NCBI RefSeq assembly: GCF_024166365.1
Contig: NC_064824.1
Location: 45,174,608-45,238,607, forward strand
Reading direction: 5' to 3'
DNA length: 64,000 nt
From: Elephas maximus indicus
Taxonomy: Eukaryota; Chordata; Mammalia; Proboscidea; Elephantidae
Position numbers and translations under genes: made by a program. This document shows, in pieces, positions 44,461 to 55,747 of this stretch; the stretch's first letter is position 1, and the number at the start of each line of letters is the position of its first letter. Under the pieces are notes generated by a model. That model ran no database searches. It saw nothing but the letters and a program-made list of their open reading frames with translations, and was not told where the DNA came from.

Positions 44461-44489
44461 AGCACCTAACAACAACAACATGCCCACTG

Positions 44490-45259
44490 GAATTTAAAGC
44501 CTATTTTACTGTAATGGGCCAAATTGTTCCAGATATATAAGAACAGAACATTCATGTTAGAAGGTCAAGCCTTAGAAATCTATCCCTCGTTTTTTATCCA
44601 AATTGATAAAATTATGAAGCAAAATTATTATGGTGACTAATGATGCCCCTTCTCCAAGAAAAGGTAATTTATAGTATATTTGTTAGCCATGTTAAATTCT
44701 TTATGTTAAATGTACCACATGAATTCAGGGTATTAATATTTTAAGTGAAGGCACTTAGAGAACATACATAGACAGCTATTGCAAAAGACACATGAAACCA
44801 CTGTCCATTTTACCCCAACCCCCACCCTACCTGCTACGCATTTACTCATTATTCATCACCCACTTTACCTAGCCAATACAACTGTAAAGAAACATCCCTT
44901 CCTTTCTCTGTATTAAATCATGGTCAGCACTCTATAAAAGGGATAGATTATGTATTAAATTCAGAAATATGCTATTTAAAAAAGACTCTGTACTGAGAAA
45001 TTGCCTAGTTTTTGACAATGGCTTTGTGGTATAAATTACTGTAGTATGTTTTTATTAAAAAATAGGATAATTATTAAAATATATATCCTGAATTTTCAAT
45101 ATTTTGAAAATTCACAATTTTTGAAAACCTAGCACAGTATATATATGTTTTTTGTTTTACTTCTTTTACCTCTCTCAAAGTGTAAGCTCCCCCACCTTCT
45201 TTGTACTGATCAGCTACATGGCCATTATTCCCAGAAATGTGATAGCAGAAGGCAAATAC

Positions 45260-45296
<37 letters not shown>

Positions 45297-46435
45297 AAAA
45301 TGAGAGTTGGTAAGTCAAATTCAGAGGACTATATTTTACTATAGTTTAATTTTTAAAAGATATCTACTATTTAGTAGATAATTAGGAGACAAAGACTCAT
45401 AAATTCAGTTATTACCTACTATGTTTTTAGAATCTAAGAATCTAAAAGCAAAAGCATAGGTAAAAGGAGTACACTGAGTCAAGTATGTGTGAATATATGG
45501 ATATGTTTTAAGCAGGACTTTAAAGTTATTTTGATGCTTCTGTGTAAGAAGGAATATTATTATCCTTAATAAAGACTTATTTCCACGTGGAAAATTTAAT
45601 AGCTTTCTGAGGAAAGGTAAATGCATAAACATTTCAGCAAATGAATTGTTTTTATTTTCTGCTGAATCCTAGAGTTTTTTTTTTTTTTTAACTCCACCAA
45701 GAACTTTATAGCCTACATTCTTGAGGAAAACATTTTAATAGTATTCTTGACCTTTTAACGACTATCTAATTTGTATGAGAAAATGGCCATGTGTCATCAT
45801 GTAAAATTATTTTATAAAGTTAAATCTTGAAGGTCTTATTTACATCAGAAAGAATTCAGCACTAATATTAACCTACATCTTTCTTCCTCATTTCGATTTT
45901 TTTGCAAGAAAATAATTGCCTCACACCAAGATATGGAGCTAGAATTTTTATTGTAACATACTAAAAGAGAAAAATTTATTTTTGCTGTGTTTCTATAATC
46001 TGAATATAAGGTTATAGTGTATCAACAACCAGCAGTTGAGAAAAAAGAGCACCGTAGGAAGCTAGGCTGTAAATACTAGGTTAATTCCAGTGCTTCATGA
46101 TTTTCAAAATTTTGCTAAACCTTCCCTAAATGGTCTGAACTTTCAGGAAGAAATTATTGGTATGCCCTTTTATAGCTTAGAGTAGGAAAGAAGGACATGG
46201 AATTTCAAATTGAGGCCTGCTTATTGTGTTAGATGGTTTACATCATCTTCTTACACTTTACGTGAGAGCCATTTTTGATTCTCTCCTCTCCCAGCTTGTG
46301 TGGGTTGAAAGAAATAACTCAAGAATGCAAAAGTAGATTTTTTCTTTCCTCCACCAGTATTGTGATTCTCTTATACATCTAGTGACCTTCCTATACAAAC
46401 ATTAATATATAAATTCACCTTAGTGTTGGTGATTG
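44490..46435. other. Unrecognised sequence with a TG repeat
   Basis: No gene or repeat family recognised apart from the TG microsatellite at 45264-45293 and T-runs near 45674. Confidence 0.45.
45264..45293. repeat. (TG)n microsatellite
   Basis: About 15 uninterrupted TG units. Confidence 0.98.
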
Positions 46436-46439
46436 ACTG

Positions 46440-46850
46440 CCCTGCTGAAAAAGCTGCTTTGACTTGCATTCATTTGTTCATTTGGCATTCATTCAGTCAG
46501 TCAGTCAGTCGGCATAAATCATGTACACATGTGCCAGGTATTTTGGTCGGACTAAGTTACAGGCATTGAAGATATAGTCCCCATTCTCAAGTTACTTAGA
46601 ACAAGCGAAGTGAACATTGACAGTGCAGTATGATAAATATGCATACACGAGTAAGCACAATGCACTATGGGAGTGTAGATAAAGCTCCTGACCCATTCTG
46701 GGTAGTTGTGAAGGTCAATGACTCTTTTGTTTATTTCACGTTTATTGAGCACTAACCCCAAGCAGTGTGCTAAGTGTCTGGAATACAACCAGGAACAATA
46801 TAAACATAATTCCTGCCCTTCTGGAACTTATGATCTTATGGGTTTCAGAT
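46440..46850 (+). mobile_element. L2 3'-end fragments
   Basis: CATTCATTCAGTCAGTCAGT, CACATGTGCCAGGTATTTTG, then TTATTGAGCACTAACCCC and CATAATTCCTGCCCTTCTGG appear to be two L2 3' segments, with the TCAG run formed by slippage. Confidence 0.65.
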
Positions 46851-46860
46851 GTTTCAAACA

Positions 46861-47215
46861 GTGGTTCTCAATCCTGGTTTGAACAGTACAATCACCTAGC
46901 CAAAATTCTCAAACTTGGCATAAGAATCACATTGGGATCTTGTTAAAATGCAGATTCTTGCTCAGTAGGTCTGGACTGGGGCTTGAGATTCTGTATTAAT
47001 AACAACAAGTCCCCAGGTAATGCAGATGCTGCTACTCCAAGGATCTCTTAAGTAGCAAAAACCTAAGGGCTTAAAAGAAAGTTACTGATCCCTATCTGCC
47101 CTCTCCCCGCCACCCCCAACTCAGAATTTCTGGGAATGGTGTGTTTTTAAAGCACTGGTATTTTTAAAAATCTAGTATGATTCTAATGTGCAGCTGTATT
47201 TGAAAACCACCAGTT
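46861..47215 (+). mobile_element. MER5-type hAT element, apparently nested
   Basis: The terminal repeat CAGTGGTTCTCAATCCTGG starts the element. At about 46905 a second MER5-like start (TTCTCAAACTTGGCATAAGA) begins and runs to about 47045 (AATGCAGATGCTGCTACTCC). The distal part GATTCTAATGTGCAGCTGTA with TTTGAAAACCACCAG closes at about 47215. It looks like one MER5 inserted in another. Non-autonomous, no coding part. Confidence 0.75.
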
Positions 47216-47219
47216 TAGA

Positions 47220-50200
47220 AACTATTTGGGGAATGAGGTAATATCTAAGCCCGTTCTTAATCTGAAATTTAACATTTCAGTTTTACCAGAAGAATCTTGT
47301 GTTTTAAGTCATGAAAGTTATTATCTTTGTCCAGGTTCAAATGACTTATTCTCAAGCAAAACTATTTCAAACCTTTAGTCTTTATTTGCACTTAATTAGA
47401 TAGTAGTTCTAGTCCATAAGTTAATGTAAACTGATCAGCAGCTTGCTGAAGTTATTATAATTACTTCTAAAAAATACAGGCAAAAAAAGTATATAGTACA
47501 CAGAATTCTATTAAAAACATAGAACCCCAGGAACATTGCTCAAGAGAGAATAAAGAATTTCAATCTTTCTAATATTTAACAATTTAAGGTTGAAAGACTA
47601 GATTCTGATGACAGCAGTGCCACTGACTTTAGAGTAATTATTTAAACAATTTTTTCTAGCTATAATTTTTTTTTTTCTTTTACGTTTTCATGAGTTGATA
47701 TTGTGATACAAGACTTGATGATAGCTTTTTGTCTCTGGGAGTACAGCATGTTCCTCTGATAGGCAGCAAAAAAGAGTTTTCTCTCTCTTCCTCCTAGACT
47801 TTCTAGGCATGTTAGCTTACACCTGATAACCCCTGGAGAAGCTTTTACCTGCCAGTACGCGTAGAATTAACGTTGTTCCTGGCTGCACAGTAATAGAGAA
47901 AGCCATTTCTGTCTATAGACTAACATGCCCTTGGGCTTTATGGAGTGCCATCATGGTATGACTATAGTTGGATACCTTCTTTCCATTCCATTTCTGCCCA
48001 AGGGCTGGTAGAATTGCTGAACCCTGAGCTGTTCTTGTCATTATACAAAGTGGCATTTTTATTAATTGTGATAAAATACAGAGAAAAAGGCATGTTTTAA
48101 CTCCTTTTATGAATGCCCATTTTTGGCCTTTACTCTCAATCCCTGCATGTGCGTGTACATATAAGCCATTTAGAAGAAAGTACAGCTCTTAAATACAAAA
48201 TATAAATTTTAAAAAGTTGATTATTGATAACTTAGCTTTATTTTTATTAAATTGGGATGGTTTGGACCCCATGAATAAGAGTAGACCTTAGCCTTCTAAT
48301 AGAATCACAATTGCATGTGACCTTGCCAGACCTTGAGTACATTAAGAAGGTAACCACCTGAAAATTGAGCAAAAGGCTCAATTTAATAATAAATACTTCT
48401 AAAGGGTCTATTTTTTTTTTTTTGGATACCTTCTTCTTAGCAATTTAATCAAACAGAGTATCTTTCATTGATCTTGATGAAATCTAATGAAAATGCAAAA
48501 AGAATTCTGTCTATAATGAAGCAACTTTTTAAGTCTTTGGAATTATCTTCTTATGAGCAAGAGCCTTAGAATAACTCATTCTCAGTCCCAGATCTTTTGC
48601 TTTGTCTTCCTTTACCCAATACAAAATAAAGGGACTAGAAACGAGAAAAAAAAAACAAGGGAAGCATCAAAATTCCAACTGTTACATGTTTTTTATATAG
48701 CAAATTGGGAATCTGATTCTGATTCATCTTTTCTTCTTCTTGAACAGAAAGAGAGATTGCCAAATACATGAAACAGTGGAATTACAGAAATTAAGATGAA
48801 AGATAAGAGGATGGGGAAAATTAGCCAAGAGAACATGAGTTTAAGTGAAGTTAAATGGGAACTGCTAAGTGGAAGAGAATATGGTTGGGCTCAAGAAGTT
48901 TGAGGAGTTGGTATTTAAATGCCATGCAAAACGACGTAATAAAGAGTTGCTTGTACTTGAAGTTGATATGCTGGGACAATAATTGTTATTTTCTACAGTT
49001 CCACGTCTAATTTTCTACCAACTCTGTTGGCAGGGCAACTGAGGAAAAGTAATTTAGCCTGTGAGCAGTTATTCTGGTTAGCTCTCTGTAGTGTAATGAA
49101 GACCAGCATCTTATCTTTTAGTTACTTGCTGAAGTAAACACATGGTTTAACTGTATATAGTCCTTGCCTAATTTTTAAAAAAGAATTATATGTTGACATG
49201 ACTGTAAGAACAGACGTTATTAAAAAAAAAAAAAAAGAAAGAAAAATCAGTACTACGATACCACAGGAAAGCAAAGAGCCCTATTTTTAAATAGGCTTAA
49301 TTATTCAGAGCTTTCAGGGAGCGTCGGGAGAGAATATCTTTGATAAACCTTTTTTCTTTCCACTCATGATTTTGGTAGAATTTAGCCAACTCAGAGTATA
49401 GTAACTCTTGTTCAGTGACAGCATTGCATTACAGTTAGAAGTGCATATTGGATAACTCCATAATGATCTAACACAGTAATGATCCTTGTTAAGTTGGATC
49501 TGATGGGGGGAAAACAAACTTGTTCTTCTGTATTTGTTATTGAAAGGACAGGTTTTTAAAATACCACTTCGCTTTCATTTGTAATACATTATACCCATGA
49601 CTTTTCCAATAATCTGTAAACCGTAAGACTTTTTAGATTGAACAGCATTAGAACCTTTAAGATTTTGAAAATTTTAAACTAACGGTATAGATATGGCATA
49701 AATATTGATCGTGGCTTAAGTTAAAAAATGGACAAGCTTCTGTATACATTTAAATCATCTTTTTGGAGACTCTGAGGCTCTGAAGCTAGTTACATGTATT
49801 AAAAGTTCCTTAATGAAAAAAAAAAAGCACAAACTAAGTAAGTGACTCCTAAGAAATCAGCAGGTGACTGCATCTTTTTTTAAACATTTTCTGATTAGAA
49901 TTATTCACAGCACTGGAATTGGCTTTGTGGCATCCCTCCAAACATTGTCCTTGCTCATTGCATTCCCTTTAAGTGATGAATCCAGGGTTACCTGACTTCA
50001 ATAGTGACATAATATACTGACATGTTTGATTTGGATTGGAGTGACTTACTAGATGCCAATTTGCCAATGCCAAAATGTGGCAAAGCTTACTGTATTGTAC
50101 ACAGGGCCATTTACTTGTTTCAGACTAAACAAGTATGTTTGTACTTACATGTGTGTGCACACACGTGAACGTGCATATGCCCATATATTTTGACTGCAAA

Positions 50201-51290
50201 GTCAGGTATTCTAAGTGCATATGTAGATATCTGTCTTGTTACTAGTCTTACTAAGGTGCTCATTTTTTTTTAACTTCCTTTAAATTGTAATTAATTAATC
50301 AGTGCTTACTGAACACTAAGTGTAATATACAGTTTAATGTGATATTAAAAGAAAAGGAAATTAAAGCCTATCCCTTGACCTTCCATTCAGGTATTTTCCA
50401 AGGCAGGAGAGCCTAAAGATAACAGGTCTGCTCCTTTGCCCTAGAGTTGAGGTAAGAAGAGAATACCTCCTCTCAGGACTGTGGGATACAGAGAAAAGTG
50501 ATTTTCTAGGCAGATGTGCAAGTTGGTACAAGAGGCAGAAAATAACAATAATACAGATTATAATACTTTCTTTGAATTGTCATATCAAGCCTCCTTTTCA
50601 CCATAGGTACATACGACTGTACTTACATTTTAGAGCAGTTCTTTTTTTATTTCTGTGTGTGCATTTTTTTCCTTAACATTAGAGAACAAAACTTTTAAAT
50701 ACTTGATCATTTGTCCAACTTAGCAGTATCACTTTGAATTCAATTTAACCTCTTAGCCACATTATTTAATGCCTGCCATGTACAGGTGTTATGTTAAGTA
50801 ACGATCTCGAGTGTCACAGCCTTGCGCTTCTCTCTAATTTTAGCATATTCTCCAAAGTGTAATACATAGTATTTATGAAAATATTATAAGCAGCAGATCC
50901 CAAACACCATGATTTAATAGCATGTAGTAGGCTACATTTGGACTGTAACTCTTTAGTAACTTATAGAGTTAAAAAATATGTATTTTTTACATTTCTCATT
51001 TTTGTTTCAGTCAAGATTCTTCACTGCAAACAACAAAATTCTCTCTGACCAGTTTAACCAGAAAAGGAGCATGTTAGGAGGTATTATGTGACTAACAGAT
51101 TCTAACAAGACCAGAGAGCCAGCTCTGAAGCTGCCAGCCAAAAACATCGTTCAAGCACATTCCAGGAGCTGCTCTAATAAAAACATTATTTCCACTGGCA
51201 CCCAGCACTTACAATGCATGAATCTGACCACCACCCTCCTCCCCAAAGAACCCAATGCCTCTATAACAAATCCAGCTCCCCAGGAGTAGG
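47220..51290. other. Unrecognised, repeat-poor sequence
   Basis: About 4 kb without recognisable young transposon, gene or RNA. Frames such as 48553-48771 and 49314-49517 lack domains and context. An old repeat-like piece may lie at 51010-51200. The scarcity of SINEs compared with the rest of the window could mean constraint or simply chance. Confidence 0.45.
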
Positions 51291-51292
51291 TA

Positions 51293-51490
51293 GGGTCCCT
51301 GGTGGTGCAAATGTTTAAAGCACTTGGCTGCTAACCAAAAGATTGGAGGTTTGAGTCCACTCAGAAACACCTGAGAAGAAAGGCCTGGCAATCTACTTCC
51401 AAAAAATCAGCCTTTGAAAACCCGGTAGAGCACAATTCTACTCCAACACACATGTGGTCTCCATGAGTCGAAATCAACTTTTTTTTTTTA
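51293..51490 (+). mobile_element. AfroSINE, long diverged subtype
   Basis: GTCCCTGGTGGTGCAAATGT, AGAAAGGCCTGGCAATCTAC and GGTCTCCATGAGTCGAAATC, ending in a T-run. Confidence 0.9.
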
Positions 51491-51518
51491 AGAATAGTTG
51501 AATCCTCAGATTTCTTAC

Positions 51519-53418
51519 TGTCTTAGTTATCTAGTGCTGCCGTAACAGAAATACAAGTGAATGGTTTTAACAAACAGAAGTTTGTTCTCTCACAGTTCGT
51601 TGTTGTCGAGTGCCGTCACGTTAATTCCGACTCGTAGAGACCCTGTACGCGACAGAACAAAACACTGCCTGGTCCTGCACCATCCTCATGATCATTGTTA
51701 TGCTTGAGCCCATTGTTGGAGCTACTGTGTCAGTCTGTCTCATTGAGGGTCTTTCTCTTTTTCACTGACCCTCCACTTCACCAAGCATGATGTCCTTCTA
51801 CAGAGATCCCTCCTGATAACATGTCCAAAGTATGTGATACATAGTCTCACCATCCTTGCCTCTAAGGAGCATTCTGGTTGTACTTCGTCCATGACAAATT
51901 TGTTCTTTTTTTTTGGCAGTCCATGGTTTATTCAAGGTTCTTTGCCAACACCACAACTCAAAGGTGTCAATTCTTCTTCGATCTTCCTTGTTTATTGTCC
52001 AGCTCTTCACATGCATATGAAGCAATTAAAACACAGTGGCTTGGGTCGTCAGGCATACCTTAGTCTTCAAGGTGACATCTTTGCTTTTCAACACTCTAAG
52101 AAGATATTTTGCGGTAGTCTTGCCCAATGCAATACACCTCTTGATTTCTTGACTGGTGCTTCTGTGGGTGTAGATTGTGGATCCAAGTAAAATGAAATCC
52201 TTGATAACGTCAGTCTTTTCATCTTTTATCATGATGTTGCTTATTGGTCCAATTGTGAAGATTTTTGTTTTCTTGATGTTCAGATGTAATCTATACTGAA
52301 GGCTGTGGTCTTTGAGCTTCATCAGTAAGTGCTGCAAGTCTTCTTCACTTGCAAGCAAGCTTGTGTCATCTGTGTATCACAGGTTGTTAATGAGTCTTCC
52401 TCCAATCCTGATGACCCTGTTCTTCTTCATATAGTCCAGCTTCTCGGATTATTTGCTCAGCATACAGACTAAGTATGGTGAAAAGATACAACCTTGATGC
52501 ACACCTTTCCTGACTTTAAACCACGCAGCGTCCCATTGTACTGCTCGAATGAGTGCCTCTTGATCTATGTACAGGTTCCTCATGAGCACAAATAAGTGTT
52601 CTGGAATTTATCCATAATTTGTTATGATCCACGCAGTTGAATGCCTTTGCATAGTCAATAAAATACAGGTAAACATGTTTCTGGTATTGTCTGCTTTCAG
52701 CCAAGATCCATCTGATATCAGCAGTAATATCCCTTTTTCCACGGCTGCTTCTGAGTCCAGCTTGAATTTTTGGCAGTTCCCTGTTAATGTTCTGCTGCAA
52801 CTGCTTTTGAATGATTTTCAGCAAAATTTTTCATGTGTACGATATTAATGATATTGTTTGATAATTTCCGCATTCTATTGGATCACCTTTCTTTGAAATG
52901 GGCATAAATATGGATCTCTTTCAGTCGGTTGGTCAGGTAGCTGTCCTCCAGCTACCCATTGTGGGGGCTATCACAGTTTAGGAGGCTAGAAGTCCAAATT
53001 CAGGGCACCAGCTCTTGGGGAAGGCTGTCTCTCCCCGTCAGGTCTGCAGAAAGGTCCTTGTCATCAATCTTCCCCGGTCTAGGAACTTCTCAGCACAGGG
53101 ACCCCTAGTCCAAATAATGCGCTCGATCTTGGCTCTTCATTCTTGGTGGTGTGAGGCCCCTCTCTTCTCTGCTGGCTTCTGTCTTTTACATCTCAGAACA
53201 GATTGACTCAAGATACAACCTAGTCCTGTAGATTTAGTCCTGTCTTATCAACATAACTGCCTCTAATCCTGCCTCATTAACATCGTAGAGGTTAGGATTT
53301 ACCAAACATAGGATAATCACATCAGATGACAAAATGGTGAACAAGGACACAATACTGGGAATCATGGCCTAGTCAAGTTCACACACAATTTGGGGGGGAC
53401 ACAATTCAATATATAGCA
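51519..53418 (-). mobile_element. LTR of the 27.7-kb family, split by an RTE
   Basis: It starts TGTCTTAGTTATCTAGTGCT and ends CAATATATAGCA, with a perfect 5-bp target duplication CTTAC (51514-51518 and 53419-53423). Sequence such as AGTCCAAATTCAGGGCACCA and ACACAATACTGGGAATCATG is the complement of the 27677-28180 LTR, so both belong to one family. The LTR, about 520 bp without the insert, is interrupted at 51598-52970 by an RTE. It is a solo LTR with no internal retroviral genes. Confidence 0.9.
51598..52970 (-). pseudogene. Antisense RTE LINE inserted in the LTR
   Basis: It lies inside the LTR with an 8-bp target duplication TCACAGTT (51590-51597 and 52971-52978). The tail complement GTTGTTGTCGAGTGCCGTCA opens it. 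Minus-strand frames give RT motif A (YFIDYAKAFNCVDHNKLWI, frame 52516-52824) and the C-terminal region (KDHSLQYRLHLNIKKTK, frame 52026-52358). Motif A has Asn for the second Asp-type position (AFN), and frames are broken in several places. 5'-truncated before the endonuclease. The RTE entered after the LTR. Confidence 0.93.
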
Positions 53419-53617
53419 CTTACTTACAGTTCCAAATCACACTCTTTAGATTTGATTGCTGAGACCTAGGGTACTTGCCTAGCTGTAAGATGATCTGGGA
53501 ATGTTAATTTTCTGGTTTCTGCCTTACAAAGATTGGAGTCATATTGTAGAAAAATATAAGGAAACCGTTGAAAACTTTGGAGCAGCCAGAGGTGACAGAT
53601 GGCCACATATACCAGTT

Positions 53618-53768
53618 ACCTGTTGCTGTCGAGTTGATTCCTACCCACAGCAACCTTATAGAACAGAGTAGAACTGCCCCATAGGATTTCCAAGGAGCAG
53701 CTGGTGGATTTGAACTGCCAACTTTTTGTTTAGCAGCCGAGCTTTTAACCAATGTGCCACAAGAGCCC
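53618..53768 (-). mobile_element. AfroSINE, antisense
   Basis: TTGCTGTCGAGTTGATTCCT at the tail and AACCAATGTGCCACAAGAGC at the head. Flanks ACATATACCAGTT and ACATACCAATT form an imperfect target duplication. Confidence 0.92.
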
Positions 53769-53984
53769 CACATACCAATTAACTATATTAATTTTCATTT
53801 TAAATCTTCATTGGATCATTTACAACATCTAGCCATCAGATACAGGTCACTGTTTTTTGCTGGAAATTTAATCCTTATTTTTGCTTTCAGTAATCATCGA
53901 AATTATTTTCTGAATGAATCACTTCCACCAAATGTTAGCTCCTTTAATCATAATAATTCATTCTTGAACTCAAAGAGAAGATCA

Positions 53985-54202
53985 GGGTTGCTCAGCCTCA
54001 GCACTATTGACATTTGAACTGGATAACTCTTGGGGGCGTGGGGTGCAATCCTGTGCATTATACGATGTTTAGCAGTATCTCTGGCTTCTACCCAACAGAT
54101 GTCAATAGCATATCCCCCTCCCATCATGATAGTCAAAATTGTCTTCAGACATTGACAGATATCCCCCCGGGGACAAAATCAACACTGGTTGAGAACCACT
54201 AA
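53985..54202 (-). mobile_element. MER20 (hAT-Charlie), near complete
   Basis: TCAGCACTATTGACATTTGA, TGCATTATACGATGTTTAGC, GTCTTCAGACATTGACAGAT and the end GGTTGAGAACCACT match MER20 on the complementary strand. It is about 218 bp, close to full length. A frame overlapping it is not a gene. Confidence 0.92.
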
Positions 54203-54204
54203 CA

Positions 54205-54646
54205 TGATGCTGTATCCTTGCTTAATGGGAAAGAAGCAAATAAATAGATACCATTTTCGACTGCATTCTCTGTGTTCCTACGGTCTGGCCACTGGAATAT
54301 TAATTACGTGCCTCTCACTGCTTCCTCAGTTCTTTTTGTCATAATACAAGGAATTGTATAAATCTGAAAAGGAGGTTAAAATACTGTCTCTTCTGTGTAG
54401 GCCTTCAGTCATTCACCCTGTTTCCTGCAGTACTCCCGTTTTGCTTGTCCTCTTTCCCTTCTGTACGGTATAAATATTCCTCATCCTATTTCTTCTTCAT
54501 GGATAGTCTTGACAGTGGAGACCTATAGGAAGGAAAGGAAGAGAAGAAAAGTTAGTTCATACTTTGAATTTTAAGTTTGTGCCACAGAAATTTTGTGAGC
54601 TGAATGAGTATGTGTTTCTTAAGTTTATCATGGAAGAAATGAAATA
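54205..54646. other. Unrecognised sequence
   Basis: Nothing could be assigned. Confidence 0.4.
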
Positions 54647-54662
54647 GAAATATCCATTTTCT

Positions 54663-55732
54663 GAATCCGAAAGGCATTATGTTGAGTGAAATTAGTCAGT
54701 CACAAAAGGCCAAATATTATATGAGACCACTATTATAAGAACTCAAGAAAAGGTTTAAACACAGAAGAAAACATTCTTTGATGGTTACAAGGGTAGGGAG
54801 TGAAGGAGAGGGTTACTCACTAACTAGGTATAGTAGATAAGAATTATCTTAGGTGAAGGGAAGGACAACACAATACAGGGGAAGTCAGCACAACTGGACT
54901 AAACCAAAAGCTAAGAAGTTTCCTGAATAAAACCAAACACTTTGAGGAATAGAGTAGCAGGGGCAGGGGTCCGGGGACCATGGTTTCAGGGGACTTCCAG
55001 GTCAATTGGCGTAAAGAGTTTATTAAAATATTCCGCATCCCACTTTGGTGAGTGGCGTCTGGGGTCTTAAAAGCTAACGAGCAAACGTCTAAGATGCATC
55101 ACTTGGTCCCAACCCACCAGGAGCAAAGGAGAATGAAGAACACCAAAGACACTAGGAAAATATTAGCCCAAGAGAAAGAAAGGGCCACATAAACCAGAGA
55201 CACGATCAACCTGAGACCAGAAGAACTAGGTGGTACCCGGCTACCACCAATGACTGCCCTGACAGGGAACACAACAGAGAGTCCCTGACGGAGCAGGAGA
55301 AAAGTGGGGTGCAGAACTCATATTCTAGTAAAAAGATCAGGCTTAATGGTCTGAGACTGGAGGAACCCTGGAAGACATGGCCCCCAGACTCTCTGTTAGC
55401 CCAGAAGTAAAACCATTCCTGAAGCCAACACTTCAGACAAAGATTGGACTGGACTATAAGACATAAAAAACGATACTTATGAGGAGAATGCTTCTTAGCT
55501 CAAATAGACACATGAGACTAAATGGGCAGCTCCTGTCCAGAGGCAAGATGAGAAGGCAAAAAGGGACAGGGACTGGTTGAATGGACACAGGAAATCCAGG
55601 GTGGAAAGGAGGAGTGTGGTGTCACATTATAAGGAGAACAACTAGGGTCACATAACAATGTGTGTATAAATTTTTGTATGAGAAACTAACTTGAACTGTA
55701 AACTTTCACTTAAAGCACAATTTAAAAAAAAA
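54663..55732 (+). mobile_element. 5'-truncated L1 with perfect target duplication
   Basis: It runs from the last codons of ORF2 (AAGGCATTATGTTGAGTGAA) through an afrotherian-type 3' UTR (CTGGGGTCTTAAAAGCTAAC, AAGATGCATCACTTGGTCCC) to a poly-A at 55723-55735. The 15-bp sequence AAATATCCATTTTCT is present at 54648-54662 and 55733-55747. This defines the insertion exactly and shows it is fairly recent. Confidence 0.96.
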
Positions 55733-55747
55733 AAATATCCATTTTCT

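Larger units (their letters stand above)
41250..44483 (+). mobile_element. Near full-length RTE LINE
   Basis: A 5' untranslated part (CAGTGTCCCCCAACATGTCA at about 41251) is followed by an apurinic-type endonuclease, a linker and a reverse transcriptase, and then the tail GTCGCTATGAGTCGGAACCG...CACCTAACAACAACAACA. At about 3.2 kb it is the longest RTE here; the other five are 5'-truncated. The tail is shared with the SINEs. Premature stops and frameshifts make it inactive. No clear target duplication was found. Confidence 0.95.
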
